This document shows positions 1 to 6,646 of a DNA stretch of 6,761 bases, one piece after another. Below the pieces are notes generated by a model that saw only the letters and a list, made by a program, of their open reading frames with translations, was not told the origin of the DNA and searched no databases. The position numbers and the translations under genes were made by a program. Each line of letters starts with the position of its first letter. Position 1 is the first letter of the stretch. The DNA comes from Betaproteobacteria bacterium (GTDB lineage: Bacteria > Pseudomonadota > Gammaproteobacteria > Burkholderiales > CANMPU01): NCBI GenBank assembly GCA_947499755.1, contig CANMPU010000054.1, positions 1 through 6,761 on the forward strand, written 5' to 3'.

Positions 1-1129
1 TTGAGCTCATGCTCATGCCATAAGCACCTGCCGACATGATCGCGATCAAGTCTCCCTCCACGACACCAAGAGAGCGATCTCTACCAAGGAAATCTCCGGT
101 TTCGCACACCGGCCCCACCACATCGTAGCAAACGGCCGGCATATCCGTTTTTTGTAGCGGCAGAATTTCGTGATACGCGTCGTATAACGCCGGCCGCATT
201 AAATCATTCATCGCGGCATCCACGATCAAGAAATTCTTGCTGCCGTTGCGCTTAATATATTCAACGCGCGCAAGTAGCACACCGGCGTTACCGACTAAGG
301 AACGCCCCGGTTCCAGCAATAATTTCTGCGGACGGTTTCCGAGAAGTTGCAATAAGGATAGAACATAAGACCCAGGTGCCGGCGGCGCCTCCGCGCGATA
401 GCGTATGCCTAGTCCGCCACCAATATCGATATGCTTAATCGACAATCCCTTGCCTTCTAATTGATCTACTAGCAGCAATATTTTTTCAAGCGCGGCTTCG
501 AAGGGAGTAACTTCAGTTAGCTGCGAACCGATGTGGCAATCGATACCGCAAATTTCCAATTGTGGCAAGGAGTGCGCGCGTTCATAGAGCGCTAGTGCGT
601 CATCGTATGCCACGCCGAATTTATTTTCTTTTAGGCCCGTAGCAATATAAGGATGCGTCTTCGCATCAACATCAGGGTTGACGCGAATACTCACACGTGC
701 AGTTTTCCCCCTGCGCTGGGCAATGCTGCTTACGCGCTTAAGCTCGCTCTCGGATTCAACGTTAAAGCAAAAAATATCAGCTTGTAGAGCGCTCTCTATT
801 TCCCCACTCGTTTTGCCTACCCCAGAAAATACAATTTTTTTGGCATCACCGCCGGCCGCGAGGACACGCGTGAGCTCGCCACCCGAGACAATATCAAAAC
901 CGCTTCCCATTCGCGCGAAACAATTTAACACCGCAAGACTGGAATTGGCCTTCACCGCATAACAAATTAAATGGTCGCGCCCCGAAAAAGCATCCTCGTA
1001 AGAATGATAGGCACGCTCTAATGCAGATTTAGAATAAACGTAACACGGTGTGCCGACTTTATTTGCAATGTCGCTCAAGGACACAGACTCAGCAGTTAGC
1101 TGGTTGTGCTGATAAGAAAATGAGCTCAC
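1..1129 (-). CDS. lysA: Diaminopimelate decarboxylase, 3' end outside window
   Basis: PLP-dependent decarboxylase (fold type III, alanine racemase-like) that converts meso-2,6-diaminopimelate to L-lysine, the last step of lysine synthesis in the cytoplasm. My reading of the minus strand gives 376 uninterrupted codons from a GTG start at 1129, and the frame is still open at base 1. The PLP lysine is K60 in YAVKAN. HIGSQ (H199), the glycine-rich phosphate loop IGGGLG (236-241), EPGR (273-276) and CETGD with the active-site cysteine C342 follow in family order. The visible end, SAGAYGMSMSS, is where related enzymes continue for about 40 more residues (usual length near 415), so only the C-terminal tail is missing. 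The GTG start overlaps the stop of the upstream lipoprotein gene as GTGA, which supports both the start and translational coupling. dapF would be a common downstream neighbour but is not visible. No frameshift or missing key residue seen. Confidence 0.96.
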   Translation of the reverse strand, partial: MSSFSYQHNQLTAESVSLSDIANKVGTPCYVYSKSALERAYHSYEDAFSGRDHLICYAVKANSSLAVLNCFARMGSGFDIVSGGELTRVLAAGGDAKKIVFSGVGKTSGEIESALQADIFCFNVESESELKRVSSIAQRRGKTARVSIRVNPDVDAKTHPYIATGLKENKFGVAYDDALALYERAHSLPQLEICGIDCHIGSQLTEVTPFEAALEKILLLVDQLEGKGLSIKHIDIGGGLGIRYRAEAPPAPGSYVLSLLQLLGNRPQKLLLEPGRSLVGNAGVLLARVEYIKRNGSKNFLIVDAAMNDLMRPALYDAYHEILPLQKTDMPAVCYDVVGPVCETGDFLGRDRSLGVVEGDLIAIMSAGAYGMSMSS

Positions 1130-1260
1130 TTGTTCTTGCTTTGTTCGGTTTGTTGCTCCGCCGAGGCATCTGTAGCACGATCAGGAAGGACCAGTGGCCC
1201 CTTAAATCCGCAGGCGGGGATTAAACAAATGAACATGGCAAGGATTACGAGTGTGCGCAT
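1126..1260 (-). CDS. lptM: LptM-like small outer-membrane lipoprotein
   Basis: A 44-residue lipoprotein precursor. Residues 1-16 form a short hydrophobic signal peptide with R2 near the N-terminus. The lipobox-like LIPAC puts the lipidated cysteine at C17, followed by GFKGPLVLP, which matches the CGLKGPLYFP signature of the YifL/LptM family. The mature part (28 residues) ends in a polar Gln/Glu/Lys tail. In E. coli LptM associates with the LptD/LptE LPS translocon and aids LptD disulfide maturation; that role here is inferred from the signature. It is shorter than E. coli LptM (about 67 residues), and proline at lipobox position -2 is unusual. The frame is open upstream to 1320, with ATG codons at 1287 and 1320, but 1260 gives the best signal peptide; none has a clear Shine-Dalgarno sequence. 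Its stop TGA overlaps the GTG start of lysA. Position beside lysA is typical of the family. Confidence 0.85.
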   Translation of the reverse strand: MRTLVILAMFICLIPACGFKGPLVLPDRATDASAEQQTEQSKNK

Positions 1261-1325
1261 GGTGGATTTACAGTAAATAAATGGCATATTAGCACAAAGA
1301 TTTAGGTGAAAAGCATCCACAGAGT

Positions 1326-2039
1326 TTAGATTAAAAGGTAGCGCCTATAGGTTTTGTTCAGCTCCAGGCGTGCCTTAACGTAATCCGGATAAATACTGTG
1401 CACGACTTGCCAAAAACGCTTTGAATGGTTCATCTCTTTTAGATGCGAAACCTCGTGCGCAATGACATAGTCCACCAGATGGTGTGGCGCCTGAATTAAG
1501 CGCCACGTAATGCGAATAATCCCATCTGAACTACAGTTTCCCCAGGAGGTTTTCGCATTCGAGAGACACACTCTATTTACCTTCACTTGGTGTAATCCAG
1601 AAAAATGTGTGACGCGTTGCTGAAACCAATCGTGTGCTGCTTTGCGATACCATGTTTCGACACGCGACTGAATTGACCGACTATCGTTGGCGTCAGCGAT
1701 CGGCAGCATTAGTTCCTCTGCCACAAGCTCGGCGCTTGTCTCGCGCTGCATTGGAATTAACTTCAACTTAATCGAATTACCCAAATACCTCAGCGCGGTG
1801 TCGTGTTGCCAAACGAGATTATCCGATCGTTGCGCGTTCCAATCCGCCATTTTGCGCAGTATCCACGCCGAATGGCGATTCAACTCCCGGTTAAGTAGCG
1901 TATCCGAAGTGCGCAGCGGCACACTGACCTTTAGTCCTATATCGTCTACGTAAAAATACAGTCGCTTCGAACGCGGGTTTCTTTTTAAAATAAAATCCAC
2001 CTCGGCGTTACCGAGCACTGCACGACGATTCTCCTTCAA
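1326..2039 (-). CDS. YgjP/DUF45-family M48-like metallopeptidase domain protein
   Basis: A 237-residue soluble protein of the YgjP-like (DUF45, WLM/M48-related) family. The N-terminal half (about 10-70) has the usual beta-rich pattern, with RSKRLYFYVDD and a VSVP strand. Residues 165-185 hold the family signature SWGNCSSDG followed by RITWRLIQAP. The zinc site is HEVSH (195-199, HExxH) plus H205 in MNHSKRFW, as in family members. No signal peptide or membrane segment is seen, so it is probably cytoplasmic. The family's biological role is poorly known; I recall that E. coli YgjP has been described as a UTP pyrophosphatase, so protease activity should not be assumed. The gene starts 18 nt after the acyltransferase stop and probably shares its transcript. 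Start choice is uncertain: TTG at 2039 has AAGGGG 10 nt upstream, whereas an in-frame GTG at 2018 lies 12 nt after a perfect AAGGAG. Confidence 0.85.
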   Translation of the reverse strand: MKENRRAVLGNAEVDFILKRNPRSKRLYFYVDDIGLKVSVPLRTSDTLLNRELNRHSAWILRKMADWNAQRSDNLVWQHDTALRYLGNSIKLKLIPMQRETSAELVAEELMLPIADANDSRSIQSRVETWYRKAAHDWFQQRVTHFSGLHQVKVNRVCLSNAKTSWGNCSSDGIIRITWRLIQAPHHLVDYVIAHEVSHLKEMNHSKRFWQVVHSIYPDYVKARLELNKTYRRYLLI

Positions 2040-2057
2040 ATTGCGAATTCCCCTTAT

Positions 2058-2789
2058 TTATGCGCAAAGCGCGGAAGGTAACAACAGCATTTCTGATTCT
2101 ATCCAAGCCTCGACGCGTTGATTAATTTCCTGCGGCGAAAGCCCGCGCGGGTCTATTGGCTTACCGATACTAACCGTCACCACACCGGGGTATTTAAGTA
2201 AGGAACTTTTTGCCCAAAGCTCGCCCGCATTGTGCGCAACTGGAACGACGGTTGCGCCGCTTCCCGCCGCGAGCCAGGCGCCACCGATTTGATATTTCTC
2301 CTTTGACCCCGGACGCACACGCGTGCCCTCGGGAAATATCACAACCCAAAATCCGCGACTTAATCTCTCTTTGCCTTGCTGCAAAATCTGCCTCAAAGCG
2401 CCTCTCCCTGAAGCACGATCGATTGCGATCGGAGATAACATCGCCAAACCCCAGCCAAAAAAAGGAATATATAACAACTCTTTTTTAATGACCCATACCT
2501 GTGGCGGAAATATAATTTGAAACGCAAGTGTTTCCCATGCGGATTGATGTTTCGATATCACGACACTCGCGGTGGTAGGAATATTTTCTAAACCCTTTGT
2601 TTGATAGTGAATCCCGCAAATATATTTTGCCAGCGCAATCGTCATGCGCGACCAAGTGCAAATAATGCGGTAACGAACCAAGGGGCCAAATAGAAAGGTT
2701 AACAAAGAGACAACTGCAAAAAGCGGGGTAACAGAAACTTGTAATACTAAGAAGAGAACGGAGCGCGCGATAGTCAAAAACATCTTCAT
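2058..2789 (-). CDS. plsC: 1-acyl-sn-glycerol-3-phosphate acyltransferase (PlsC-like)
   Basis: Membrane-associated acyltransferase of the LPLAT/AGPAT family, 243 residues. It is expected to acylate lysophosphatidic acid at sn-2 to give phosphatidic acid, at the cytoplasmic face of the inner membrane. Residues 5-35 are strongly hydrophobic and probably one or two membrane segments. The family blocks appear in order: HQSAWE (H81 to E86, an HX4E form of the usual HX4D), KKELLYIPFFGWGL (102-115, acyl-acceptor loop), FPEGTR (152-157) and VPVAHN (182-187). The ATG overlaps the stop of gmhB as ATGA, indicating translational coupling. The same gmhB-acyltransferase order occurs near glyS in pseudomonads as I recall. 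A genome may carry several PlsC paralogues, so this one could be specialised (for example a lyso-ornithine lipid acyltransferase-like protein); the symbol is given for the family, not as proof that it is the sole essential PlsC. Confidence 0.9.
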   Translation of the reverse strand: MKMFLTIARSVLFLVLQVSVTPLFAVVSLLTFLFGPLVRYRIICTWSRMTIALAKYICGIHYQTKGLENIPTTASVVISKHQSAWETLAFQIIFPPQVWVIKKELLYIPFFGWGLAMLSPIAIDRASGRGALRQILQQGKERLSRGFWVVIFPEGTRVRPGSKEKYQIGGAWLAAGSGATVVPVAHNAGELWAKSSLLKYPGVVTVSIGKPIDPRGLSPQEINQRVEAWIESEMLLLPSALCA

Positions 2790-3319
2790 GTAATAATAAA
2801 TCGAACCGCCTCCGCCAAATCCGCAAAGACTTTAGTATTTGGCGGCAGCGTAGAACTTTGCGCCGTTTTTTCGCCCTTACCCGTCAATACCAGGATGGGC
2901 TGCCCCTCGGCCAGCGCCGCGCATTCCAAATCACGCGCCGAATCGCCTACGCACGGCATGCCTTTCAGGCTCATACCGAAGCGCGCGGAGATTTCTTCGA
3001 AGAGCCCCGGCTTTGGCTTGCGGCAAGTACAATTCGCGTCCGCTGCGTGTGGGCAATAAAAAATAGCATCTATCCTTCCGCCGACTTGCGTCACCATGCG
3101 ATGCATTTTGTCGTGAATCGCATTTAACGTCGACATCTCTAGTAATCCGCGACCTACTCCAGATTGATTGGTCGCGACCGCAACGTGATAGCCCGCTTGA
3201 TGGAGCTGCGCAATCGCTTCCAAACTCCCGGGAATAGGTTTCCATTCGTTAGGCGTTTTTACAAATTGCGCGCTATCGAAATTGATAACGCCGTCGCGGT
3301 CTAGAACAATCAGCTTCAT
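2786..3319 (-). CDS. gmhB: D-glycero-beta-D-manno-heptose-1,7-bisphosphate 7-phosphatase
   Basis: HAD-superfamily phosphatase of the HisB-N/GmhB type, 177 residues (family usually 175-190). It removes the 7-phosphate in the ADP-heptose pathway that feeds LPS inner core synthesis in the cytoplasm. Motif I is DRDGVIN with nucleophile D7 and acid/base D9. Motif II is TNQSG (50-54). The zinc cluster specific to this group is C89-P-H91 with C97-T-C99, followed directly by RKPKPG (100-105), which carries the motif III lysine. Motif IV is GDSARD (125-130). The ATG lies 7 nt after the glyS stop with no evident Shine-Dalgarno sequence, so translation may depend on coupling to glyS. The stop overlaps the acyltransferase start as ATGA. 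Anomer preference cannot be read reliably from sequence, so 'beta' rests on family membership. Confidence 0.94.
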   Translation of the reverse strand: MKLIVLDRDGVINFDSAQFVKTPNEWKPIPGSLEAIAQLHQAGYHVAVATNQSGVGRGLLEMSTLNAIHDKMHRMVTQVGGRIDAIFYCPHAADANCTCRKPKPGLFEEISARFGMSLKGMPCVGDSARDLECAALAEGQPILVLTGKGEKTAQSSTLPPNTKVFADLAEAVRFIIT

Positions 3320-3326
3320 GCGTTAA

Positions 3327-5474
3327 TTATGCCGCAAGTTTGGAAATGTCTGCTACTTGATTCATTAGTGTGGCAAGCTGCTGCAACAGTGCTTGGCGAT
3401 TTTGTCGTATAACCGCATCATCAACCATCACCATGACTTCATCAAAAAAACGATCGACTTCAACGCGAAACGTCGATAATTTACACAGTGCGGCTTGATA
3501 ATCGCGTTGCTCTATGCGCAACTCAATTTCAGGTGCTAAAGAAACAATTGCGCGATATAAATCTTTCTCGGCACCATCCTGCATCAGTGCGGGGTCAGGG
3601 TGAGCCCTGCTAGGTGAATGGCTATTTTTATTGAGTATGTTGCTGATGCGCTTGTTCGCCGCTGCAAGCGCAACCGCGTCGGGTAATTGCTTAAATGCTT
3701 GCACTGCTTTGAGCTTGGGTATCGCTTGTGAAATTTTCCCATGAAGCTGCGTCACCACCGCTTCGATTTCATTAGCTTCATATTTTTGTTCGCGTAGATA
3801 ATGGCGCAATCTCTCTAGAATAAATTTATAGGCATCCACCACCGCAGCGTTCGATATCACTTCGATAGAAAACTGCGCTTGTGCAATTTTTAATAGCGCA
3901 ATCAGATCCAAATCCCCACCCTGGTCAAGCAGAATACGAATCACGGCTACCGCATGGCGCCGCAATGAGTAGGGGTCTTTGTCGCCGGAAGGTAGCAAGC
4001 CAATGCCTATCAAACCCACGATAGACTCTAGCCTATCCGACAACCCTAGCGCAGCACCAATACCGTGAGGCAAACTATCATCGGCTGCGGACTTAGGAAG
4101 ATAATGTTCTTCAACCGCATTAGCCACCGATTCCGCCTCACCATCGCACAGCGCGTAATAACGCCCGATTGTTCCCTGTAGCTCGGGAAATTCGCCAACC
4201 ATCTCCGTCAATAAATCTGCTTTACATAAGTACGCGGCTCTTTCGGCGCTTTCGACATCAAGTCCCATTTTTGCTGCGATGGCGCCGGCTGATTTTTTCA
4301 GACGCTGAACGCGCTCCAATTGGCTACCCAATTTACCGTGATAAACCACGTCGGCCAATTTGGCCACGCGCTCGTGCAACTTTGTTTTACGATCAAGGTG
4401 TAAAAAGAATTTCGCATCCGCGAGCCTTGCCATAAGAACACGTTCGTTGCCATGAATAATATTCTCAGCGTCTTTCACCTGCACATTACTGATAAACAGA
4501 AATTTCGATAATAATTTTCCCTCGTGATCGAACATCGGAAAATACTTTTGCTGCTGGCGCATGCTAAGCGTCAGGCATTCCATAGGAAGTTGCAGTAGCT
4601 CATCGGCAAAATGCCCGATATACGCGACGGGAAATTCGACCAGCGCTGTCACCTCGTCGACCAGCGCTTCCTGTGCTTTTAGTATTTCTGTTTTTGCGCG
4701 CACTTGCTGTAGGGTGTCTCCAAGCAACAAATTCTTCCCCAAGGTGACGATATAGGCCTGATTTCGCGCTTCTTCCTTTTTGATGAGCTTTACTATTTTC
4801 TTTTTGCGTTCTTCAAAGCTGGCGATCACTTTTCCGCTCTTACGCAGCGTGCTTTCATAATAATCGGCATGCGCAATCTTAATTGCGCCCTTGCTCATGA
4901 AGCGATGCCCAAAAGTGGTGTTAGCGCACTCGCGCCCCATCACTTGGCCGCCGACCGCCGCGCCACCGTAAACCATGAGCATCCCACGCACAGGGCGCAC
5001 AAATTCATCACTGCGATCGCCCCAACGCATTTTTTTTGCAATCGGTAACTGCTGCAATGCCTCGGCGACTTTACTATCCAAATTCACCAACAGCGCACCA
5101 CCCTTGCTCATGAAGCGATAAACAAAATATTCGCCCTTGGTGTCGCGCTCGCGCGTGAGTTGCTCCAGCGACGTTTGCCACTTGCGCGCAAAACCCTGGA
5201 GCGCAGCGGTGGGGTTTCCCTGTTGATCGAGGGCGGTGGCGACATACGGCCCACGCTGCGTGTGTTCCTCATCAGGCGCCTGACTAGCGATGTTGCTGAC
5301 ACGCACAGCCAAGCGTCGCGGTGCTGCAAAAGCACACCAGCTACTATCTGTCATGGTGAATTTGAATTGTTCTAAGATGGCAAACAACCGTTGGCCAAAA
5401 TCATCCCCGAGCCGTTTTAGTGACTTCGGGGGTAACTCTTCGGTGAGAACTTCAATGAGTAAAGAGTCTCGCAT
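3327..5474 (-). CDS. glyS: Glycyl-tRNA synthetase beta subunit
   Basis: Beta chain of the heterotetrameric bacterial glycyl-tRNA synthetase, responsible mainly for tRNA-Gly recognition; the alpha chain holds the catalytic aminoacylation core. At 715 residues it is somewhat longer than the E. coli protein (689). Recognisable family stretches run throughout: LLIEVLTEELPPKSL (5-19), APRRLAVRVSNIA (51-63), KKMRWGDRSDEFVRPVRG (147-164), GHRFM (189-193), QQKYFPMFD (308-316), RLADAKFF (350-357), the HD-like middle region KADLLTEMVGEFPELQG (418-434), GDKDPYSLRR (497-506) and the C-terminal anticodon-binding domain with FFDEVMVMVDD (676-686) and VADIS (707-711). The ATG is 8 nt after the glyQ stop, so the pair is clearly co-translated. 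Odd points are roughly 20-25 extra residues near 235-268 compared with E. coli, a 19-bp direct repeat within the gene, and a 112-bp stretch (codons 28-65) found again at the window's right edge. The reading frame is intact. Confidence 0.97.
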   Translation of the reverse strand: MRDSLLIEVLTEELPPKSLKRLGDDFGQRLFAILEQFKFTMTDSSWCAFAAPRRLAVRVSNIASQAPDEEHTQRGPYVATALDQQGNPTAALQGFARKWQTSLEQLTRERDTKGEYFVYRFMSKGGALLVNLDSKVAEALQQLPIAKKMRWGDRSDEFVRPVRGMLMVYGGAAVGGQVMGRECANTTFGHRFMSKGAIKIAHADYYESTLRKSGKVIASFEERKKKIVKLIKKEEARNQAYIVTLGKNLLLGDTLQQVRAKTEILKAQEALVDEVTALVEFPVAYIGHFADELLQLPMECLTLSMRQQQKYFPMFDHEGKLLSKFLFISNVQVKDAENIIHGNERVLMARLADAKFFLHLDRKTKLHERVAKLADVVYHGKLGSQLERVQRLKKSAGAIAAKMGLDVESAERAAYLCKADLLTEMVGEFPELQGTIGRYYALCDGEAESVANAVEEHYLPKSAADDSLPHGIGAALGLSDRLESIVGLIGIGLLPSGDKDPYSLRRHAVAVIRILLDQGGDLDLIALLKIAQAQFSIEVISNAAVVDAYKFILERLRHYLREQKYEANEIEAVVTQLHGKISQAIPKLKAVQAFKQLPDAVALAAANKRISNILNKNSHSPSRAHPDPALMQDGAEKDLYRAIVSLAPEIELRIEQRDYQAALCKLSTFRVEVDRFFDEVMVMVDDAVIRQNRQALLQQLATLMNQVADISKLAA
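4888..5119 (-). repeat. 19-bp direct repeat within glyS (4888-4906 and 5101-5119)
   Basis: The plus-strand sequence CCCTTGCTCATGAAGCGAT occurs exactly at both places, 213 bp (71 codons) apart and in the same frame. It encodes RFMSKG at residues about 120-125 and 191-196. In E. coli GlyS the second site (GHRFM) is conserved while the first is not similar, so the first copy may have been derived from the second by gene conversion, or arisen by chance. Confidence 0.7.
5281..5392 (-). repeat. Source copy of the 112-bp glyS duplication
   Basis: Segment of the intact glyS (codons 28-65) repeated exactly at 6650-6761. The repeat starts at T5281, the base before it differing between copies (C here, G at 6649); the other end is unknown because the second copy runs out of the window. 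Two direct copies enclose the glyQ start and the glyS 5' end, so recombination between them would delete or duplicate glyQ. Confidence 0.85.
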
Positions 5475-5482
5475 AGAGTACG

Positions 5483-6370
5483 CTAGCTTTGCGCTTCTCC
5501 CGCAGGCATTAGCGGAAAGCCCAACTTTTCCCGCGCGGCGTAATACGCTTTTGCGACAGCGCGCGCCAAATTTCTAACGCGCGCAATATAAGTCGCGCGC
5601 TCGGTCACGGAGATTGCGCCGCGCGCATCCAAAAGATTAAACACATGCGAACATTTCATCACCATCTCAAACGCGGGGAGCGTCAGCTCCAAGGAGACCA
5701 GGCGATTCGCTTCGGATTCGAAATGCTGGAATTGATCAAACAGCCACGCAATATTGCTATGCTCGAAATTGTATTTCGATTGCTCGATTTCATTTTGCCG
5801 ATAAATGTCCCCGTAAGTAATCCCCTGCGCCCAAACGAGATCAAATAGATTGTCCTTACCCTGTAAATACATGGCGAGACGTTCCAACCCATAAGTGATT
5901 TCGCCCAGTACCGGCTTGCAAGCAAGGCTGCCGACTTCCTGAAAATAAGTAAACTGCGACACCTCCATGCCGTTTAACCACACTTCCCAGCCCAGCCCCC
6001 ATGCGCCCAGCGTCGGCGACTCCCAATCGTCTTCCACAAAACGAATATCATTTCTTCGTGGATCGATATTTAACATCTTCAATGAGCCTAAATACAAATC
6101 CTGAATATCGTCCGGTGAAGGTTTTAACGCAACTTGAAATTGATAATAGTGCTGCAGGCGATTCGGGTTTTCCCCATAGCGCCCATCCTTAGGACGGCGC
6201 ACCGGTTGCACGTAGGCTGCGCGCCAAGGCTCAGGCCCCAACGCACGCAGAAACGTCGCCGGATGAAAGGTCCCCGCACCGACCTCGATGTCATAGGGCT
6301 GCAAAAGGGCACAACCCTGTTTATCCCAATAAGCGTGTAACTGAAGAATGATTTGTTGAAAGGTAAGCAC
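5483..6370 (-). CDS. glyQ: Glycyl-tRNA synthetase alpha subunit
   Basis: Catalytic alpha chain of class II glycyl-tRNA synthetase; with GlyS it forms the alpha2beta2 enzyme that activates glycine with ATP and charges tRNA-Gly. The 295 residues match the family length of about 290-305. Seen in order: [13 protein letters not shown] (3-15), [11 protein letters not shown] (24-34), [10 protein letters not shown] (51-60) leading into RYGENPNR (64-71), typical of motif 2, YQFQV (76-80), [17 protein letters not shown] (121-137), the motif 3 region [13 protein letters not shown] (156-168), and [15 protein letters not shown] near residues 245-260. The start is GTG at 6370: an in-frame TAA lies three codons upstream, and the conserved N-terminus begins at residue 3, so no other start fits. 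The Shine-Dalgarno sequence is weak. First intact gene of the train; glyS follows after 8 nt. Confidence 0.97.
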   Translation of the reverse strand: MLTFQQIILQLHAYWDKQGCALLQPYDIEVGAGTFHPATFLRALGPEPWRAAYVQPVRRPKDGRYGENPNRLQHYYQFQVALKPSPDDIQDLYLGSLKMLNIDPRRNDIRFVEDDWESPTLGAWGLGWEVWLNGMEVSQFTYFQEVGSLACKPVLGEITYGLERLAMYLQGKDNLFDLVWAQGITYGDIYRQNEIEQSKYNFEHSNIAWLFDQFQHFESEANRLVSLELTLPAFEMVMKCSHVFNLLDARGAISVTERATYIARVRNLARAVAKAYYAAREKLGFPLMPAGEAQS

Positions 6371-6398
6371 GGCGTCTTAGTAAATCGGTTAACGCCGA

Positions 6399-6404
6399 AT
6401 TTTA
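6399..6404 (-). promoter_or_regulatory. Possible -10 box for glyQ operon
   Basis: On the minus strand the hexamer TAAAAT (5 of 6 to TATAAT) lies about 28 nt upstream of the glyQ GTG. The best hexamer at 16-18 nt further upstream (around TATCTT) is a poor -35 match, so this is a weak prediction. It would give a short leader with no room for a riboswitch. If transcription instead enters from beyond the window, this element need not be used. Confidence 0.25.
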
Positions 6405-6520
6405 CCTATTTTGCTAGGACTAAGATAGATGATTGTTTAAGGGGTAACCCATGGATAAATGCGGGTTAGCTCAGACCCTCATGGCACTACCTTAAGGAAA
6501 AAATCTCTGATTACGTGGTC

Positions 6521-6541
6521 GTTCCGGCGAAAGCCGGAATC
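6521..6541. repeat. GC-rich hairpin of dispersed 'TTCCGGC' type
   Basis: TTCCGGC (6522-6528) and GCCGGAA (6533-6539) form a perfect 7-bp stem closed by GAAA, a GNRA-type tetraloop. With flanks GTCG and TCCAGG it resembles the short dispersed repeat found between genes in many proteobacteria, whose spurious translation reads WIPAFAG; exactly that peptide appears on the minus strand here. It could act as a transcript-stabilising or terminating hairpin, but there is no following T tract on either strand. Membership of a genome-wide family is from memory and cannot be tested with one copy. Confidence 0.65.
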
Positions 6542-6570
6542 CAGGATTTCAAAAACAAAACTGAAAAACT

Positions 6571-6587
6571 GGGGTCAGGCTGACCCC
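6571..6587. repeat. GGGGTCA/TGACCCC palindrome
   Basis: GGGGTCA (6571-6577) and TGACCCC (6581-6587) are perfect 7-bp inverted arms around a 3-nt loop, GGC. The right arm is also the beginning of the first 15-bp direct repeat. Palindromes of this kind recall REP-type elements moved by RAYT (Y1/IS200-like) transposases; no such gene is in the window, so that link is inference. Confidence 0.6.
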
Positions 6588-6646
6588 CACCGTTGTGACC
6601 CCCGCCGTTGCCCCAGGCAAAAGGCAAGGCCTGACCCCCACCGTTG
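6581..6646. repeat. Three copies of a 15-bp repeat (two in tandem)
   Basis: TGACCCCCACCGTTG at 6581-6595 is followed directly by a copy with one change (A to G) at 6596-6610, and an exact third copy lies at 6632-6646. The 21-bp gap between copies two and three holds GGCAAAAGGCAAGG, flanked by inverted CAGGC (6614-6618) and GCCTG (6628-6632). The cluster ends 4 bp before the glyS duplication begins. The unit length is a multiple of three, so the open minus-strand frame reads an Asn-Gly-Gly-Gly pattern, almost certainly not a real protein. Confidence 0.8.

Noticed and set aside
678..962. Plus-strand open frame of 94 codons
   Set aside because: It lies fully inside lysA on the other strand, where the minus-strand reading gives all decarboxylase motifs; no recognisable protein family and no RBS.
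2485..2826. Minus-strand 113-codon frame overlapping the acyltransferase and gmhB
   Set aside because: It is an out-of-frame reading of two genes whose own frames carry complete catalytic motifs.
3327..5474. Possible frameshift or disruption of glyS because of its repeats
   Set aside because: The 715-codon frame is continuous and has conserved stretches from the first to the last residues, so the gene appears functional.
5290..5577. Plus-strand 95-codon frame across the glyQ/glyS junction
   Set aside because: Antisense shadow of two well-conserved synthetase genes, with no domain resemblance.
6371..6440. Glycine riboswitch or T-box leader for glyQS
   Set aside because: The space is too short and there are no recognisable conserved elements; T-boxes regulating glyQS are typical of Firmicutes, not of this kind of genome.
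6445..6468. Rho-independent terminator from TAACCC/GGGTTA arms
   Set aside because: Stem of only 6 bp with a 12-nt loop and no T tract on either strand.
6581..6646. CRISPR-like array
   Set aside because: The repeats are 15 bp, two are directly adjacent with no spacer, and there are only three; this does not fit a CRISPR array.
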